Under the pieces are notes generated by a model. It was not told where the DNA came from, made no database searches, and saw only the letters and a program-made list of their open reading frames with translations. This document shows positions 16,423 to 25,980 of a stretch of DNA of 64,000 nt, one piece after another (position 1 is the first letter of the stretch; each line of letters starts with the position of its first letter). Source of the stretch: Oleiphilaceae bacterium (GTDB lineage: Bacteria; Pseudomonadota; Gammaproteobacteria; Pseudomonadales; Oleiphilaceae); the NCBI GenBank assembly GCA_022447365.1, contig JAKVBL010000006.1, forward strand, positions 186,001 through 250,000, written 5' to 3'. A program made the position numbers and the translations under genes.

Positions 16423-17878
16423 CGTGTTGTTGGATTTTTTCGATGATGCGTGTGGTTGAGCAACCGTCTACAAAATCAATGACAGCAACCTGCCCGCCGT
16501 TTTTTTGGACGATATCTGCGCCTACGATCGTGTCGATGGTGTAATCACCACCTTTCGCCAATACATCCGGCATAACTGTTTCGATAAGGTAGAAAGGTGT
16601 GTCGTCGTATTGATCGCCTTTCACCTCTCCAAAAGGAAGGACCCAGTCGACGCTTGCGAGTCCGCCGATCACCGTAGCGCGTTCTTCATAACCATTCACG
16701 GGGCGTGTTTCTCCTTTTAAGCGTTTAACGGATTCGTCTGAGTTTAATCCCAGTACAAGTCTATCGCCTAATGCTCGCGCTTTTTCTAAATAGCGTACAT
16801 GCCCTGCATGAAGAATATCGAAGCAGCCGTTGGTGAATACAATTTTTTCGCCAGCAAGTTTGGCAAGCTCTATGTGACGCAATGTCTCTTCGTAAGTTTC
16901 GGTCTCGCGGGTTCCTCGATGTTCAAAGAACACACGATTTGCGATTTGGTAAAGCTCTTCAGGAGAAACTGTTTCGGCACCCAGTTTAGCCACGACGACT
17001 CCGGCTGCTAAATTCGCTATCTGCGCCGCATCTTCAAGAGGGGTGCCTGCCGCCATCATTAAGGCCAAGGTGCCGATGACTGTGTCGCCTGCACCGGTTA
17101 CGTCAGCGACTTCAAGTACACGGGTTGGCATGTCATGTTTTGAGGAGGGTGTGATGACCGACATACCTTGTTCGCTGCGAGTCAGAAGGATGGCATCGAG
17201 ATCGCATTTTGCCATCAGTGCTTTCGCTGAAGCGTGAATGCTCTCTTCGCTGTCGGTTTGACCTCCAGCAGCAATAAATTCTTTCAGGTTTGGCGTGATG
17301 ACGTGTGCGCCACGGTAGACCGATAAATCTGAAGACTTTGGATCGACTAAGATTGTTTTGCCACGTTTGCGTGCTTCATGAATCATTTCTCCGACATAGC
17401 GTAAAGAGCCCTTGTTGTAGTCGGAAAAAATAACGAAATCATAGTTATCGATCTGAGCTATAAATTGTTCTTTCAAGGTTTGCGCATGCGCATCTGCAAA
17501 AAGCTCTTCGAAATCAAGACGCACCACTTGTTGATGGCGACTGATGACACGAAGCTTGGTGATTGTTGGCTGTTGATCTTGACGAATAAGTGCGGAGCTT
17601 ACTTTGTCTGTTGCGAGCATGGCTTCAAGACGATCGGCGTTTTCATCATTGCCAATTAGCCCCATTAAACTAACTTGCCCGTTCAAATGCGCAATGTTGC
17701 GTGCCACGTTTGCCGCGCCGCCAATTCTGTCTTCAAGATTGTTGATTTTAACAACAGGAACCGGAGCTTCTGGAGAGATTCTTTGCGAGTCTCCTTGCCA
17801 GTAGCGATCAAGCATTACGTCGCCAACAACAAGAATATTCAGGTCAGAAAGGTGGTCTAAAACGGAAATATCAAACAT
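16412..17878 (-). CDS. hldE: Bifunctional D-glycero-beta-D-manno-heptose-7-phosphate kinase/1-phosphate adenylyltransferase HldE
   Basis: The 488-residue fusion makes ADP-heptose precursors for LPS core. The ribokinase-like domain spans about residues 1-320 (LNILVVGDVMLDRYW, RIGGAANVARNIAHL, ILVDPKS, VADVTGAGDTVIGTLAL with the catalytic GAGD aspartate). The nucleotidyltransferase domain spans about 340-488 (KIVFTNGCFDILHAGHVRYLEKA with the HxGH-type motif, LGLNSDESVKRLKG, PFGE). Both motifs are intact and the length is as in E. coli HldE. It is the first gene of the hldE-GT9-TauE minus-strand set. Confidence 0.95.
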   Translation of the reverse strand: MFDISVLDHLSDLNILVVGDVMLDRYWQGDSQRISPEAPVPVVKINNLEDRIGGAANVARNIAHLNGQVSLMGLIGNDENADRLEAMLATDKVSSALIRQDQQPTITKLRVISRHQQVVRLDFEELFADAHAQTLKEQFIAQIDNYDFVIFSDYNKGSLRYVGEMIHEARKRGKTILVDPKSSDLSVYRGAHVITPNLKEFIAAGGQTDSEESIHASAKALMAKCDLDAILLTRSEQGMSVITPSSKHDMPTRVLEVADVTGAGDTVIGTLALMMAAGTPLEDAAQIANLAAGVVVAKLGAETVSPEELYQIANRVFFEHRGTRETETYEETLRHIELAKLAGEKIVFTNGCFDILHAGHVRYLEKARALGDRLVLGLNSDESVKRLKGETRPVNGYEERATVIGGLASVDWVLPFGEVKGDQYDDTPFYLIETVMPDVLAKGGDYTIDTIVGADIVQKNGGQVAVIDFVDGCSTTRIIEKIQQHDDQ

Positions 17879-17976
17879 TAAATGGTGCAGCCAAGCTATG
17901 CGTCAGAGGAATGAATTAACAACGCAATAGCTTAGCTTAAATGAGCAAAACCTTACAGCTTTGATGTTTGATCTAT

Positions 17977-20877
17977 CTATTCTTCAATGTTTGCTGCTTT
18001 TGTTCTTGAAATAGCTGCATTCATTGAGTCGGCAGTTAAATTAACGTTATTCAGCAGGTGAACAGCAAATTCGATGTTATTGATATCTGTGTCCTGTATT
18101 GTTAGTTCTGTTGGGGCTGTGTGAGCTGGGTATGCCCCGCATATTTCAGCGAATTCACAAATAGTATAGTTACTATCAATATCACTTCCTCCTAACAGGT
18201 TGTAGTTACCTGGAGGCACATTTAGTAATTCAAATTGATAGACGCCATCGGTTACTTTTTCTGCTATGACTGTTTGTTCAACTAGACCAAATAACGAACT
18301 AAAAAGAACTACGTATACCGGAGGTGCATCGTCAACGGAGAGATTAAGTGGCTCGATAGATAATGTAACTGTGAGAGAAATAGATGAGCCCTTACTTTCA
18401 GTAAATATGATTTCAGCCTCGTATTGTCCTTCAGTTAAGCCCAAGGCATCTGCAGAAATTGCATAAGAACCGAAACCATTTGAATCGGTATTTAAGTCAG
18501 ATATGTACAACCAAGAACCGTCATTACCAGTAATGGAAATATCCGAAATGTTAGATTCGCTGCCTTGGTTGAACAATGAGACTTGTGAGAATAGCTGATA
18601 GCTTGTTAGCTCGATAGATGAGTTTGTTAATACTAATTTCGGTTTTAATGTTTTTTCCAGTTCTTTAGCCAAGCCTTGCGCTGCTGTGACCGCTTTTCTA
18701 GCATCTATTTGGCCGGCGCCGAAATAAAACGCATCACCGTTGCCGTTGTTAAGGCCTTCGTTACTGGTGAGTTTTCCGTCTCTAAGTAGGATGTCGAAAT
18801 CTGCAGGGCTTAGCTCAGGGTAAGCTGATTTCATGAGTGCAGCGACACCTGCTACATGTGGTGCTGCCATAGACGTGCCTTGTGAGTATTCATAACCAGA
18901 GCTGAGAATACCTGTATCAAAATCTTCATCGACAAACGTGCTTAATATCTTTGTGTTATTGCTCGTGCTGTCAGAATCGGAAGCTCCGCCAGGGGCGACT
19001 AGGTCTAACGTCGGTCCAAAGTTAGAATAGGATGCGAGCTTGTATTCTTGAGTAAAAGAATCGAATGGCTCGAGAGCTCCAACAGAGACAACGCCGTCAT
19101 AGGATGCTGGGTACTCTGGTGTAGTAACGCCCTCATTTCTTTCTGTCGAGTAGTTATATTCACCATTACCTGCAGCAGCAATAATGATCACTCCTGCATT
19201 TCGTGCATAGTTGATATTGTCTTGAAATATTTGTGAGTATGGAGCACCGCCTATACTCATGTTTATGATATCGGCTCTTTGGTCGGGTAATTGTCCACTA
19301 TCGTTAGATAATCCGGCAGCAAATCTTACGCTCTGAATAATGTCATACATAGCTCCGCCTCCTTTGCCTAAGGCGCGCATAGGCATTATTTTAGCGCCCC
19401 AAGAAACACCCGCTACTCCTGTATCGTTATTAGTATTAGCAGCTATTGTTCCTGCAACGTGGGTTCCATGCCATGACGAGCTCCCATCGTCATAAACTTG
19501 ATCACCTGGGTCATTGGGGTCATCGTCCGGTCCATCTCCATCAAGTGAAGCCTCTTGATCAATAATGAAGTCGTAACCGGGTACGAATTTCCCGACAAGA
19601 TCTTCGTGGCTAAGCCATACGCCAGTATCTATTACTGCAACAATCACGTCAGAAGAAAAACCTGTCTCAAGATCCCATGCTTGCTCTAGATTAATTTGAG
19701 GGTAGTGCCACTGTTTGTTGTAGGCTGAATCTATCGGGGTGGCAAAGTTAGTTACACGATAGTTAGGTTCTGCAAGCGCAATATCTGCACGTTGCTTTAA
19801 CTCTTTTATTCGCTTCAAGGTTTGCCTTAATGCGTACGAGTTTGGCTGATACTGCTGTAAGAAATTATCTAATTGATCGGATGACTCAAATGAGGCAGTT
19901 CTAACTTGTTGTTCCTCGAAATTAAATTTGGCGAGCGCCGTTCGTGTGTAGTCAAAGTGATTAACACTTGATGCGATCGATGCTGCAGAAGTACGCGTGT
20001 TCAAGTTAACGCGTTGCTGCACGATTGCTTGATTAGGGATGATGTTTTCTGTTGCTCCAAAAATCCGGGAGCCACCAGAAGGGGCTGCAAAATTAAGAGT
20101 GTAACGTACCGCGCCTTCAACGGCCTCGACCACAACATAGTAAGTGCCGTTAGATGAGACGGTAACTAAATCTATTTGATCCTTTATATTGCTAGAACGG
20201 CCGACTAGCTGAAAGTTTTCATCATAAAGTTCAAGGTCTGCATCAGAAAGGCTGTCCTTGTAGCCTATTGATTTCAGACTAATTAATTGATCCTTTTCTA
20301 AACTAACTTTTAAAAAATCTATTCGATCAGGGAAGTTTGAGTAATTACCGTTGGGCGCGTCAAAAGAGCTGCGTGATACGAAGCCTTGAAAGGGTAAATC
20401 ACTACTAATTTCTTGCGCTCTTTCAAAGAAATTATTGTTTGCTGTGTCGGTGTTTATGTCGTTAATATCAGCGTCAGTTTGAAAAGCGGTTTGTAGATAA
20501 ATCGTGCCGCGCACAGAAGCAAGTTGCTCGCAGTTGAGGCGGATGTCGAGAGGAGCTGAGCCGACAGTTGCTGGGCCATTATTGAATAATTGACATTCAG
20601 TATTGAATGGTAAAGGTTCTTCAATGTTGACGACGAAGGTGTCGCCATCACTTACTAAATATTCAAATGCAAATTGCCCATCACGAGAGATGACCGTTTC
20701 TTCTGTTGGTGTGCCATTCACATAGAGGCTAAGAGTAACTTCTTCTCGTATTCCTTCTGAAGTCACCGTGATGCGTTGATCAGCGTCAGATCCGACGATG
20801 TTTGAGCTAGAAGAGCCGCCGCCACAAGCGGTCAAACAGAGAGAAAACAGAACGAATAGAAGAGTCTTTTTATCCAT
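17977..20877 (-). CDS. Subtilisin-like (S8) serine protease lipoprotein
   Basis: The 966-residue protein has a lipoprotein signal peptide with lipobox LTAC (C18), followed by a Gly/Ser linker, so it is probably anchored in the outer membrane or exposed. Residues about 183-265 look like a pre-peptidase C-terminal (PPC) domain placed N-terminally (DRIDFLKVSLEKDQ...GTYYVVVEA). The S8 domain covers about 390-735 with an intact triad: D417 (AVIDTGVW), H470 (SSWHGTHVAGT) and S669 (SQGTSMAAPHVAG), with oxyanion N571 (AAAGN). Residues after about 760 are beta-rich. Residues about 345-380 (SYALRQTLKRIKEL) may be propeptide. It is the last gene of a group of secreted-protein genes. Confidence 0.9.
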   Translation of the reverse strand: MDKKTLLFVLFSLCLTACGGGSSSSNIVGSDADQRITVTSEGIREEVTLSLYVNGTPTEETVISRDGQFAFEYLVSDGDTFVVNIEEPLPFNTECQLFNNGPATVGSAPLDIRLNCEQLASVRGTIYLQTAFQTDADINDINTDTANNNFFERAQEISSDLPFQGFVSRSSFDAPNGNYSNFPDRIDFLKVSLEKDQLISLKSIGYKDSLSDADLELYDENFQLVGRSSNIKDQIDLVTVSSNGTYYVVVEAVEGAVRYTLNFAAPSGGSRIFGATENIIPNQAIVQQRVNLNTRTSAASIASSVNHFDYTRTALAKFNFEEQQVRTASFESSDQLDNFLQQYQPNSYALRQTLKRIKELKQRADIALAEPNYRVTNFATPIDSAYNKQWHYPQINLEQAWDLETGFSSDVIVAVIDTGVWLSHEDLVGKFVPGYDFIIDQEASLDGDGPDDDPNDPGDQVYDDGSSSWHGTHVAGTIAANTNNDTGVAGVSWGAKIMPMRALGKGGGAMYDIIQSVRFAAGLSNDSGQLPDQRADIINMSIGGAPYSQIFQDNINYARNAGVIIIAAAGNGEYNYSTERNEGVTTPEYPASYDGVVSVGALEPFDSFTQEYKLASYSNFGPTLDLVAPGGASDSDSTSNNTKILSTFVDEDFDTGILSSGYEYSQGTSMAAPHVAGVAALMKSAYPELSPADFDILLRDGKLTSNEGLNNGNGDAFYFGAGQIDARKAVTAAQGLAKELEKTLKPKLVLTNSSIELTSYQLFSQVSLFNQGSESNISDISITGNDGSWLYISDLNTDSNGFGSYAISADALGLTEGQYEAEIIFTESKGSSISLTVTLSIEPLNLSVDDAPPVYVVLFSSLFGLVEQTVIAEKVTDGVYQFELLNVPPGNYNLLGGSDIDSNYTICEFAEICGAYPAHTAPTELTIQDTDINNIEFAVHLLNNVNLTADSMNAAISRTKAANIEE

Positions 20878-21001
20878 TTTTATACAACTTAACGGCCTTG
20901 TATCGCTTCGACTAAAAGCGAGAGATTTTTATTGTTACTTTATGTTAACAGGGTAAATTTCTCATTTAGTGAAGTCAACAAAGCGAGGCTGTTCCAAGCG
21001 A

Positions 21002-22117
21002 TTAAGGCTTGAGGCTGTCGACTGGTTCTTGTTGTTCGCGATAAGTTTGTCCAGAAAATTGGTCGAGTGTATAGCCGTAAGTGTAAATATTGGTTTTTGA
21101 AATAGGCATGCGAAGCATCGGCACACCGGCTTTTGCAAGTTCAACGCTGTAGATGTTGTAAGGGCCCGGTTCTCCAGCGTCACGGATCATTAAGCCAAAA
21201 TATTCTAAGGGTATCCAATGTCTGCCAGGCTTTAAGGTCTCAGAAAATTGGCTGCTACCAATCGGGTCATTGGTGTTGCTATAGAGCGCGGCTCGAACGT
21301 AGTAGCGGGCATTTTCTTCAACGTTTACTTCTAATTCGACTAATAAACTGCCTGTATCAGTAATTCGGTCGCGGTGCTCACCGGTCAGGCTGATGACGGG
21401 TGGAGAGATTACGAAACTCACCGATTCTGAGAGTTGGTCAATGTCACTCACGATAATGGCTTTGTATATCCCTGAAGGCCATGTGCTCGTTTGCTCCTTT
21501 GAAAGAGTGAGGTAATACGTACCGTCTTGTTGGCGTGCCTGAAGATTTTCGATGAGCATGCTTTGCTGTTCACTAAAGTACACTTGCGCCATGATTTTGC
21601 TGCTCAAACCTTGTTGCTCAACACTATCGATGCGCGAGAATAATGTAAGCGCTTGACCTTGATTGATGTATTTTTTATCGGTCCATGCAGTGATAGATGT
21701 GCGCATGTCTTCGCTTTCTGTCGTGCGTTGATGTGTTTCGTAAGTCATGGTGACAGGGTCGCGTTCCAATCGATCAACACGAACATTGCTGCTTGGGTAG
21801 CGTGTGAAGGCGTCATGGTCTTTTAAGACGGCTTGATGCAAAGCGGTTTTATTCTTGATGGCTCTTATTTGTTCAATACCTGAAAGCGGGGTAACGGATA
21901 TTGGATCTTGTTGAGAGCCTGTTACAGGTTTGAGGGTTAATGTCTGTACTTTTGCTGCTTGGCTTGCAGCAGGCTGATTGATAGGTGTTTGCTGTTCGGT
22001 AAAGGCTTTTTGAGGTTTGCTGTCGAGATCTGGGGTTTGTTGTGCATGATCAAAATACGCAAGCATTGCTAAAGCGAGTAGGGGAGGAATGCTCAATAAA
22101 ACGATGTTGCGTTGCAT
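21002..22117 (-). CDS. Exported protein of unknown function (possible DUF4785-like)
   Basis: The 371-residue protein has an N-terminal membrane anchor or signal (IVLLSIPPLLALAMLAYF), a low-complexity Q/P/K linker to about residue 70, and then a beta-rich region. Visible segments are SITAWTDKKYINQGQALTLFSRI and GTYYLTLSKEQTSTWPSGIYKAIIVSD, which look like two immunoglobulin-like domains, then LKPGRHWIPLEYFGLMIRD and GPYNIYSVELAKAGVPM. The layout recalls periplasmic DUF4785-type proteins of gammaproteobacteria, but I cannot confirm the family. It is 65 bases downstream of the lipase-like gene, so a role as its partner or chaperone is possible but unproven. Confidence 0.5.
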   Translation of the reverse strand: MQRNIVLLSIPPLLALAMLAYFDHAQQTPDLDSKPQKAFTEQQTPINQPAASQAAKVQTLTLKPVTGSQQDPISVTPLSGIEQIRAIKNKTALHQAVLKDHDAFTRYPSSNVRVDRLERDPVTMTYETHQRTTESEDMRTSITAWTDKKYINQGQALTLFSRIDSVEQQGLSSKIMAQVYFSEQQSMLIENLQARQQDGTYYLTLSKEQTSTWPSGIYKAIIVSDIDQLSESVSFVISPPVISLTGEHRDRITDTGSLLVELEVNVEENARYYVRAALYSNTNDPIGSSQFSETLKPGRHWIPLEYFGLMIRDAGEPGPYNIYSVELAKAGVPMLRMPISKTNIYTYGYTLDQFSGQTYREQQEPVDSLKP

Positions 22118-22182
22118 GGCTCGGTACTTCTTTGTAGATTGAAAAGGAGGGCATGGCCCTCCTTGTTATGGCGCTGTATTGA

Positions 22183-23295
22183 TTACAAGCAAGAGTTGAT
22201 TCGACCCGCCATACTGCGGCCATTTCCGCAGGTAATGCCGTCTTCGATATTTGTGTAATCAGGGTATTTGATCGCAGCGTTACGCTCAGCATCATGGTCA
22301 GTGTAAACACTTGCCATGTTGTAAGTACGCGGCGTGCCTTTGTTTGCATCGTTACAACGATACGTTGGGCTACCGTAACTAATACCGAAGATCTTTTTGT
22401 AGTCGTTCAGGTCGCTTTCTACATAACGCTTACCAGAACCAGAACAGCTCATTTGAGATGCAAGGTTGATGTAGCCATCATCTTCACCCGTGATTAAGCC
22501 AGACGAAGCGCCTTCAAGGCCTGGGAAGCCCTTATAACCGCCCATCACGTAGATCGGTGCACCTAGGTTAGAGCCGATGTAGCTCTTCGCGGCATAAGAG
22601 TCGAATGTTTGTAGCCACTCTACGCTAGCATTACAGTCTTGGCCTAGGAATGCGAAGTTGATAATACTATCAAGCCAGTTGCCATTGCATACGCGGTCAG
22701 CACCTTCGGTTCCTCCGATTGCTCCACCAAGTGTGAAGATGCCTGCCAGACCTGACATCGCAGCGTCGAAGTTTACAGACACACCACCTGAAGGTGTGTA
22801 GGCCGTGTTGTAGTTTGGAGAGCCCGCTAGTGCGTTGCCCGCAATGTACATCATTTCCGTTGCGCCTTGGCTGTGGCTAACTACCCAGAAAGTGTCATTG
22901 GCAGCACATTGTGTGTTCGCTTCAGGGTGAATGTAGCCATCGCCATTACCTTGGCGAATTGCAATGATTTGACGTGCAATTTCACCTGCCGCTTCATCGC
23001 GCCACCATTGATAGCCCGCTTCGTCTGTAGAGTTGTAGCCGACAATTGCGTAGTTATCTGTTGAACCAGCAATAAGCTCGGTGATCGCGCTGTTTCCAGC
23101 ATACTCGCTAAAGTTGTAGTTGCTCCAATAATCTAAAGCAGGTTGGTTTGTGCCGCTTTTGAATGAGCCGTCTGTTCCATGGCCGTGAACCATGATGTAG
23201 CAGTTGTCAGCCGCTGCTTGGCTTGCGCCAAAAGCAAGTGCTGAACCGAAAAAGAGTCGTGCGAGAAACCCAGGTTTCTTGGTTTTAGTTTCCAT
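22183..23295 (-). CDS. Secreted alpha/beta-hydrolase, lipase/esterase-like
   Basis: The 370-residue protein has a signal peptide (FLARLFFGSALAFGASQAAA, cleavage near residue 29). The mature part begins NCYIMVHGHGTDG, an oxyanion-type HG motif. WVVSHSQGATEMMYIAGNAL contains the nucleophile elbow SHSQG with S142 as the probable nucleophile. A candidate acid lies in ITGEDDGYINLASQMSCSG and a candidate histidine in VYTDHDAERNAA near the C-terminus. Several cysteines (C32, C130 and others) suggest disulfides and extracytoplasmic location. Substrate is unknown; lipase, esterase or acyltransferase are all possible. An AraC-type regulator gene lies just upstream. Confidence 0.65.
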   Translation of the reverse strand: METKTKKPGFLARLFFGSALAFGASQAAADNCYIMVHGHGTDGSFKSGTNQPALDYWSNYNFSEYAGNSAITELIAGSTDNYAIVGYNSTDEAGYQWWRDEAAGEIARQIIAIRQGNGDGYIHPEANTQCAANDTFWVVSHSQGATEMMYIAGNALAGSPNYNTAYTPSGGVSVNFDAAMSGLAGIFTLGGAIGGTEGADRVCNGNWLDSIINFAFLGQDCNASVEWLQTFDSYAAKSYIGSNLGAPIYVMGGYKGFPGLEGASSGLITGEDDGYINLASQMSCSGSGKRYVESDLNDYKKIFGISYGSPTYRCNDANKGTPRTYNMASVYTDHDAERNAAIKYPDYTNIEDGITCGNGRSMAGRINSCL

Positions 23296-23332
23296 AATCA
23301 GGCCTTTAGTTCGTCTATATTGTTTTTATTGT

Positions 23333-23386
23333 GCATCCTGCTTCGGCAATGTTTGCCGATTTACTGCCCAGTTGTTCCTAGGATGC
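23333..23386 (-). promoter_or_regulatory. Nested inverted repeats in the leader of the lipase-like gene
   Basis: Between the AraC gene and the lipase-like gene an inner 7-bp stem with a 3-base loop (TCGGCAA-TGT-TTGCCGA, 23343-23359) is enclosed by an outer 7-bp arm pair (GCATCCT 23333-23339 and AGGATGC 23380-23386). No U-tract follows on either strand, so it does not look like an intrinsic terminator. It could be a leader structure or a protein-binding site. Confidence 0.3.
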
Positions 23387-23449
23387 GATTATTCAACGAG
23401 ATTACAATAAGTGCTATGACAGAAAAGGACAGATGCATGGCTCTAGAGG

Positions 23450-24511
23450 TCAAGATTTTTGATGTTGCTGAAGTTGGTATTCTTTCGGTGAGGCACTTTC
23501 CCAGCGTTTAAACGCACGACTAAATGAACTCGCGTCGTTATAGCCAAGAAGAATCGCTATTTCTTGAATAGTTTGTTTGTTTGAACTGAGAAGCTTTTTG
23601 GCAATGTCGTGTCTTTCTTGGTCAACGATTGTTTGAAAGCTAAAGCCTTGAGCTTGTAGGTGTCGACGTAAACTTCTTGAAGACATACAGAGTTGAGCTG
23701 AGATATGTTCTAGGCTAACCATGCTCAGCGCGTTTTTCTGGATAAGTGCGCGCGTTCTTGAAACTGTATCGCTTGGTGCAATGTGCTCCATTTGAGTTTT
23801 GACTGTTTTATCGTTTTCTTCTGCGAGTATTGGGTTTGAGAAAACAAGTTTTCTCTCTAACAATGGTTTTGGAAGAAGAACACGGTTTTTCTCTTGGTTG
23901 AAGCGTACGGTCTCCGAAAAATATTTGCCGTAGTAGGCGCTCTTTGAAGGTTCTGGATAACTAAATTCGAAGATAAGAGGGACGGATTTTTCACCTAAGC
24001 AATAGCAGCCAAACGAGTAGAGAATCGCGTAAAGATATTCGATATAAAACGGCAGGGTGGCACCAAAATCGATATGTGGTGTGATGCTGAATTCACCCCA
24101 GCGTTCGTTGGCCTCAAAGTTGAGGCTAAACTGATTTGTCCATAGCTTGTAATAGTCGCTCAGCAAATGCATTGCTTCGCCGGCTGTGTCACAACTCATT
24201 ACGCGGCTTGCGAGTAGGCTGTCATTATTAATGAAGTCTTGCACGCCAAGCTGAGCTCCAAAGCTCATATCGGGCGCGTGCTTGATGGCATTCAATAATA
24301 GTCTTTGATGTTGGAACGCATCAATTGAAATGTCTCTATGGATAAGGTGGTGCTGCTCAATACCGGTGCCTTCAAGTAATTTAGGCAAATCGACGCCTTG
24401 CATGATTAAAAACTTAATCATGGGTTTTAGCTGTTGAATGTTCAGAGAGAGCGCTTCTGCTTTTTGTTTTACGAAGCCTTTCTGATCTTCAATGTTGCAT
24501 ACTAAAGACAT
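23450..24511 (-). CDS. AraC-family transcriptional regulator (OruR-like)
   Basis: The 353-residue protein has an N-terminal arabinose-binding-type domain of the OruR class (MIKFLIMQGVDLPKLLEGTGIEQHHL at about residues 30-56). A C-terminal double helix-turn-helix is at about 255-350: MVSLEHISAQLCMSSRSLRRHLQAQGFSFQTIVDQER, then TIQEIAILLGYNDASSFSRAFKRWESASPKEYQ. Such regulators activate lipid, amino-acid or hydrolase genes in response to small ligands. It lies between the lipase-like gene and the sphingomyelinase gene, both on the same strand, so it may control one or both; this is inference. A second protein of the same class is encoded at 43558-44574. Confidence 0.85.
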   Translation of the reverse strand: MSLVCNIEDQKGFVKQKAEALSLNIQQLKPMIKFLIMQGVDLPKLLEGTGIEQHHLIHRDISIDAFQHQRLLLNAIKHAPDMSFGAQLGVQDFINNDSLLASRVMSCDTAGEAMHLLSDYYKLWTNQFSLNFEANERWGEFSITPHIDFGATLPFYIEYLYAILYSFGCYCLGEKSVPLIFEFSYPEPSKSAYYGKYFSETVRFNQEKNRVLLPKPLLERKLVFSNPILAEENDKTVKTQMEHIAPSDTVSRTRALIQKNALSMVSLEHISAQLCMSSRSLRRHLQAQGFSFQTIVDQERHDIAKKLLSSNKQTIQEIAILLGYNDASSFSRAFKRWESASPKEYQLQQHQKS

Positions 24512-24608
24512 AGATCGACGATAACATTGCTATTTTTGTTTGAGGTCAAACGGTAACTCAAAAGTGCTGGTTACAATATTAACAATGCTCAGATAGAAAA
24601 TTAGGTCA

Positions 24609-24640
24609 CAAAAAAAGCGAACCAATTGGTTCGCTTTGTA
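24609..24640 (-). terminator. Rho-independent terminator after the sphingomyelinase-like gene
   Basis: On the minus strand the palindromic AAAGCGAACCAATTGGTTCGC arm pair is followed by a run of T (the A-run at 24609-24616 on the plus strand). It begins 24 bases after the phosphodiesterase stop at 24664 and separates it from the AraC gene. Confidence 0.85.
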
Positions 24641-24663
24641 AGGGCATAACAGAATCTTGCTTG

Positions 24664-25980
24664 TTATGGGTAGACAAACTCACCTTTAACAGGGAAGTGG
24701 TCTGATAAGTCCCAACGACCCCAGTGCTCAGATTCTACGCTACGAGGAAGTAGCAATGTGTTGCTAGAGCTGATTGGCGTAACGTGTTCATTTGAGTAAA
24801 GCACGTAGTCCAAGTACTCGTCATATTGATCATCTGCATACACGTTAATAGAGCCGCCGTAAGAGTACGGGTAGTCTTCAAGTGCTGTTGGCTCTGTTGC
24901 ATCCAGAACCACCATCAAATCATCACGCTCCTGCGGGAAGTTTACTTTGTCGACGTTAAAGTCGCCGGCATAGATAACAGGCTCATTCGCAGGGATGTGC
25001 TTGCTGTCTTTGAATGCTTTCAGTTCTGCTAGATGCTCAAAACGATTCGCAATGTCTTCAGGTGTTGTATAGGCGCGAACGTGCGTACCGAACAAGTTGT
25101 ACGTTTTGCCAAGCTTATTGATTTTTGCGTAAACCGCACCTTTTGATGCAAGGCAGTCTTCGCCGATACATGCTTGATAAACAATGTTGTCTTCTACTTC
25201 GATTGGCCACTTAGATGCGATAAATATACCGCCGTTTAGAATGCGGCCAAGCTCGAAAGGAATCTCAGTCAGGTAAGGGTATTCACCTTTGATGTGATCG
25301 CGGAAGTAGTTTGATGACGCTAGATCATGTGCTTCTTGGAATACGATCGCGTCGTAACCTGGTACTACCATGTGTGCGATTGAGTGGAAGCGATCGTAGG
25401 TGTTTTCAGCAGTAATGCCTGGTAGTAGACCCCAAATGTTGTAGGTCAATACGTTGAAGCTGTTTGCATTGGCTTCATCTCGAACTTGCTGTTCAAGGTT
25501 TGGTTGGATGATGTAATGGAAATCATCGCCTGAAGCGCGTGCGTAGCTTGCTTTGTATGCGAGCGTTGCATCTTGGCCATCAAAGTTGATGTGCTGTTTG
25601 TAGATGTCTCGGTCATCCTTCCAGCTGTCATAATTTGCGCTGTGCTTGATGTTACTAAAGGTCATTGTGCCTTTTAGTTTTTGTTGCAATACAACGCTAG
25701 AACTCTGACCTTGTACAGTTGTTGTAAACCAGTACTTTTTGCCCCATTTGATGCCTCGGTCGCGATTAAAACGCAAGAATTTTACTGTGCCCATTGGTGG
25801 TACGCTGTGAGCAAGTTGCTCCCATTCGTTGCCGTGGGTGATGTTGTCATGGCCAGTTTGCACTGTGCTAATGCTTAAAGGTTCGGTCGTGCTGTTTGTC
25901 AGATAAATATATGACTCAGCAAACGCATTGCTGCCAAATGCCATGCTAAATAGCAAAGCTAAAATCAGGTGTTTTTTCAT
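24664..25980 (-). CDS. Secreted sphingomyelinase C-like phosphodiesterase
   Basis: ATG 25980 is chosen because it begins a good signal peptide (MKKHLILALLFSMAFGSNAFA); the open frame upstream to 26178 lies in the promoter region. The 438-residue product has an N-terminal beta domain (about 24-155) and an endonuclease/exonuclease/phosphatase domain (about 170-438). Metal and catalytic residues are visible: N181 in LTYNIWGLLPG, E216 in IVFQEAHD, D and N in YAGDFNVDK, and D427/H428 in LSDHFPV. The arrangement fits bacterial neutral sphingomyelinases (hemolysins of the Bacillus/Leptospira/Pseudomonas kind), which split sphingomyelin to ceramide and phosphocholine. The exact lipid is unproven; other phospholipids are possible. 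Confidence 0.8.
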   Translation of the reverse strand: MKKHLILALLFSMAFGSNAFAESYIYLTNSTTEPLSISTVQTGHDNITHGNEWEQLAHSVPPMGTVKFLRFNRDRGIKWGKKYWFTTTVQGQSSSVVLQQKLKGTMTFSNIKHSANYDSWKDDRDIYKQHINFDGQDATLAYKASYARASGDDFHYIIQPNLEQQVRDEANANSFNVLTYNIWGLLPGITAENTYDRFHSIAHMVVPGYDAIVFQEAHDLASSNYFRDHIKGEYPYLTEIPFELGRILNGGIFIASKWPIEVEDNIVYQACIGEDCLASKGAVYAKINKLGKTYNLFGTHVRAYTTPEDIANRFEHLAELKAFKDSKHIPANEPVIYAGDFNVDKVNFPQERDDLMVVLDATEPTALEDYPYSYGGSINVYADDQYDEYLDYVLYSNEHVTPISSSNTLLLPRSVESEHWGRWDLSDHFPVKGEFVYP

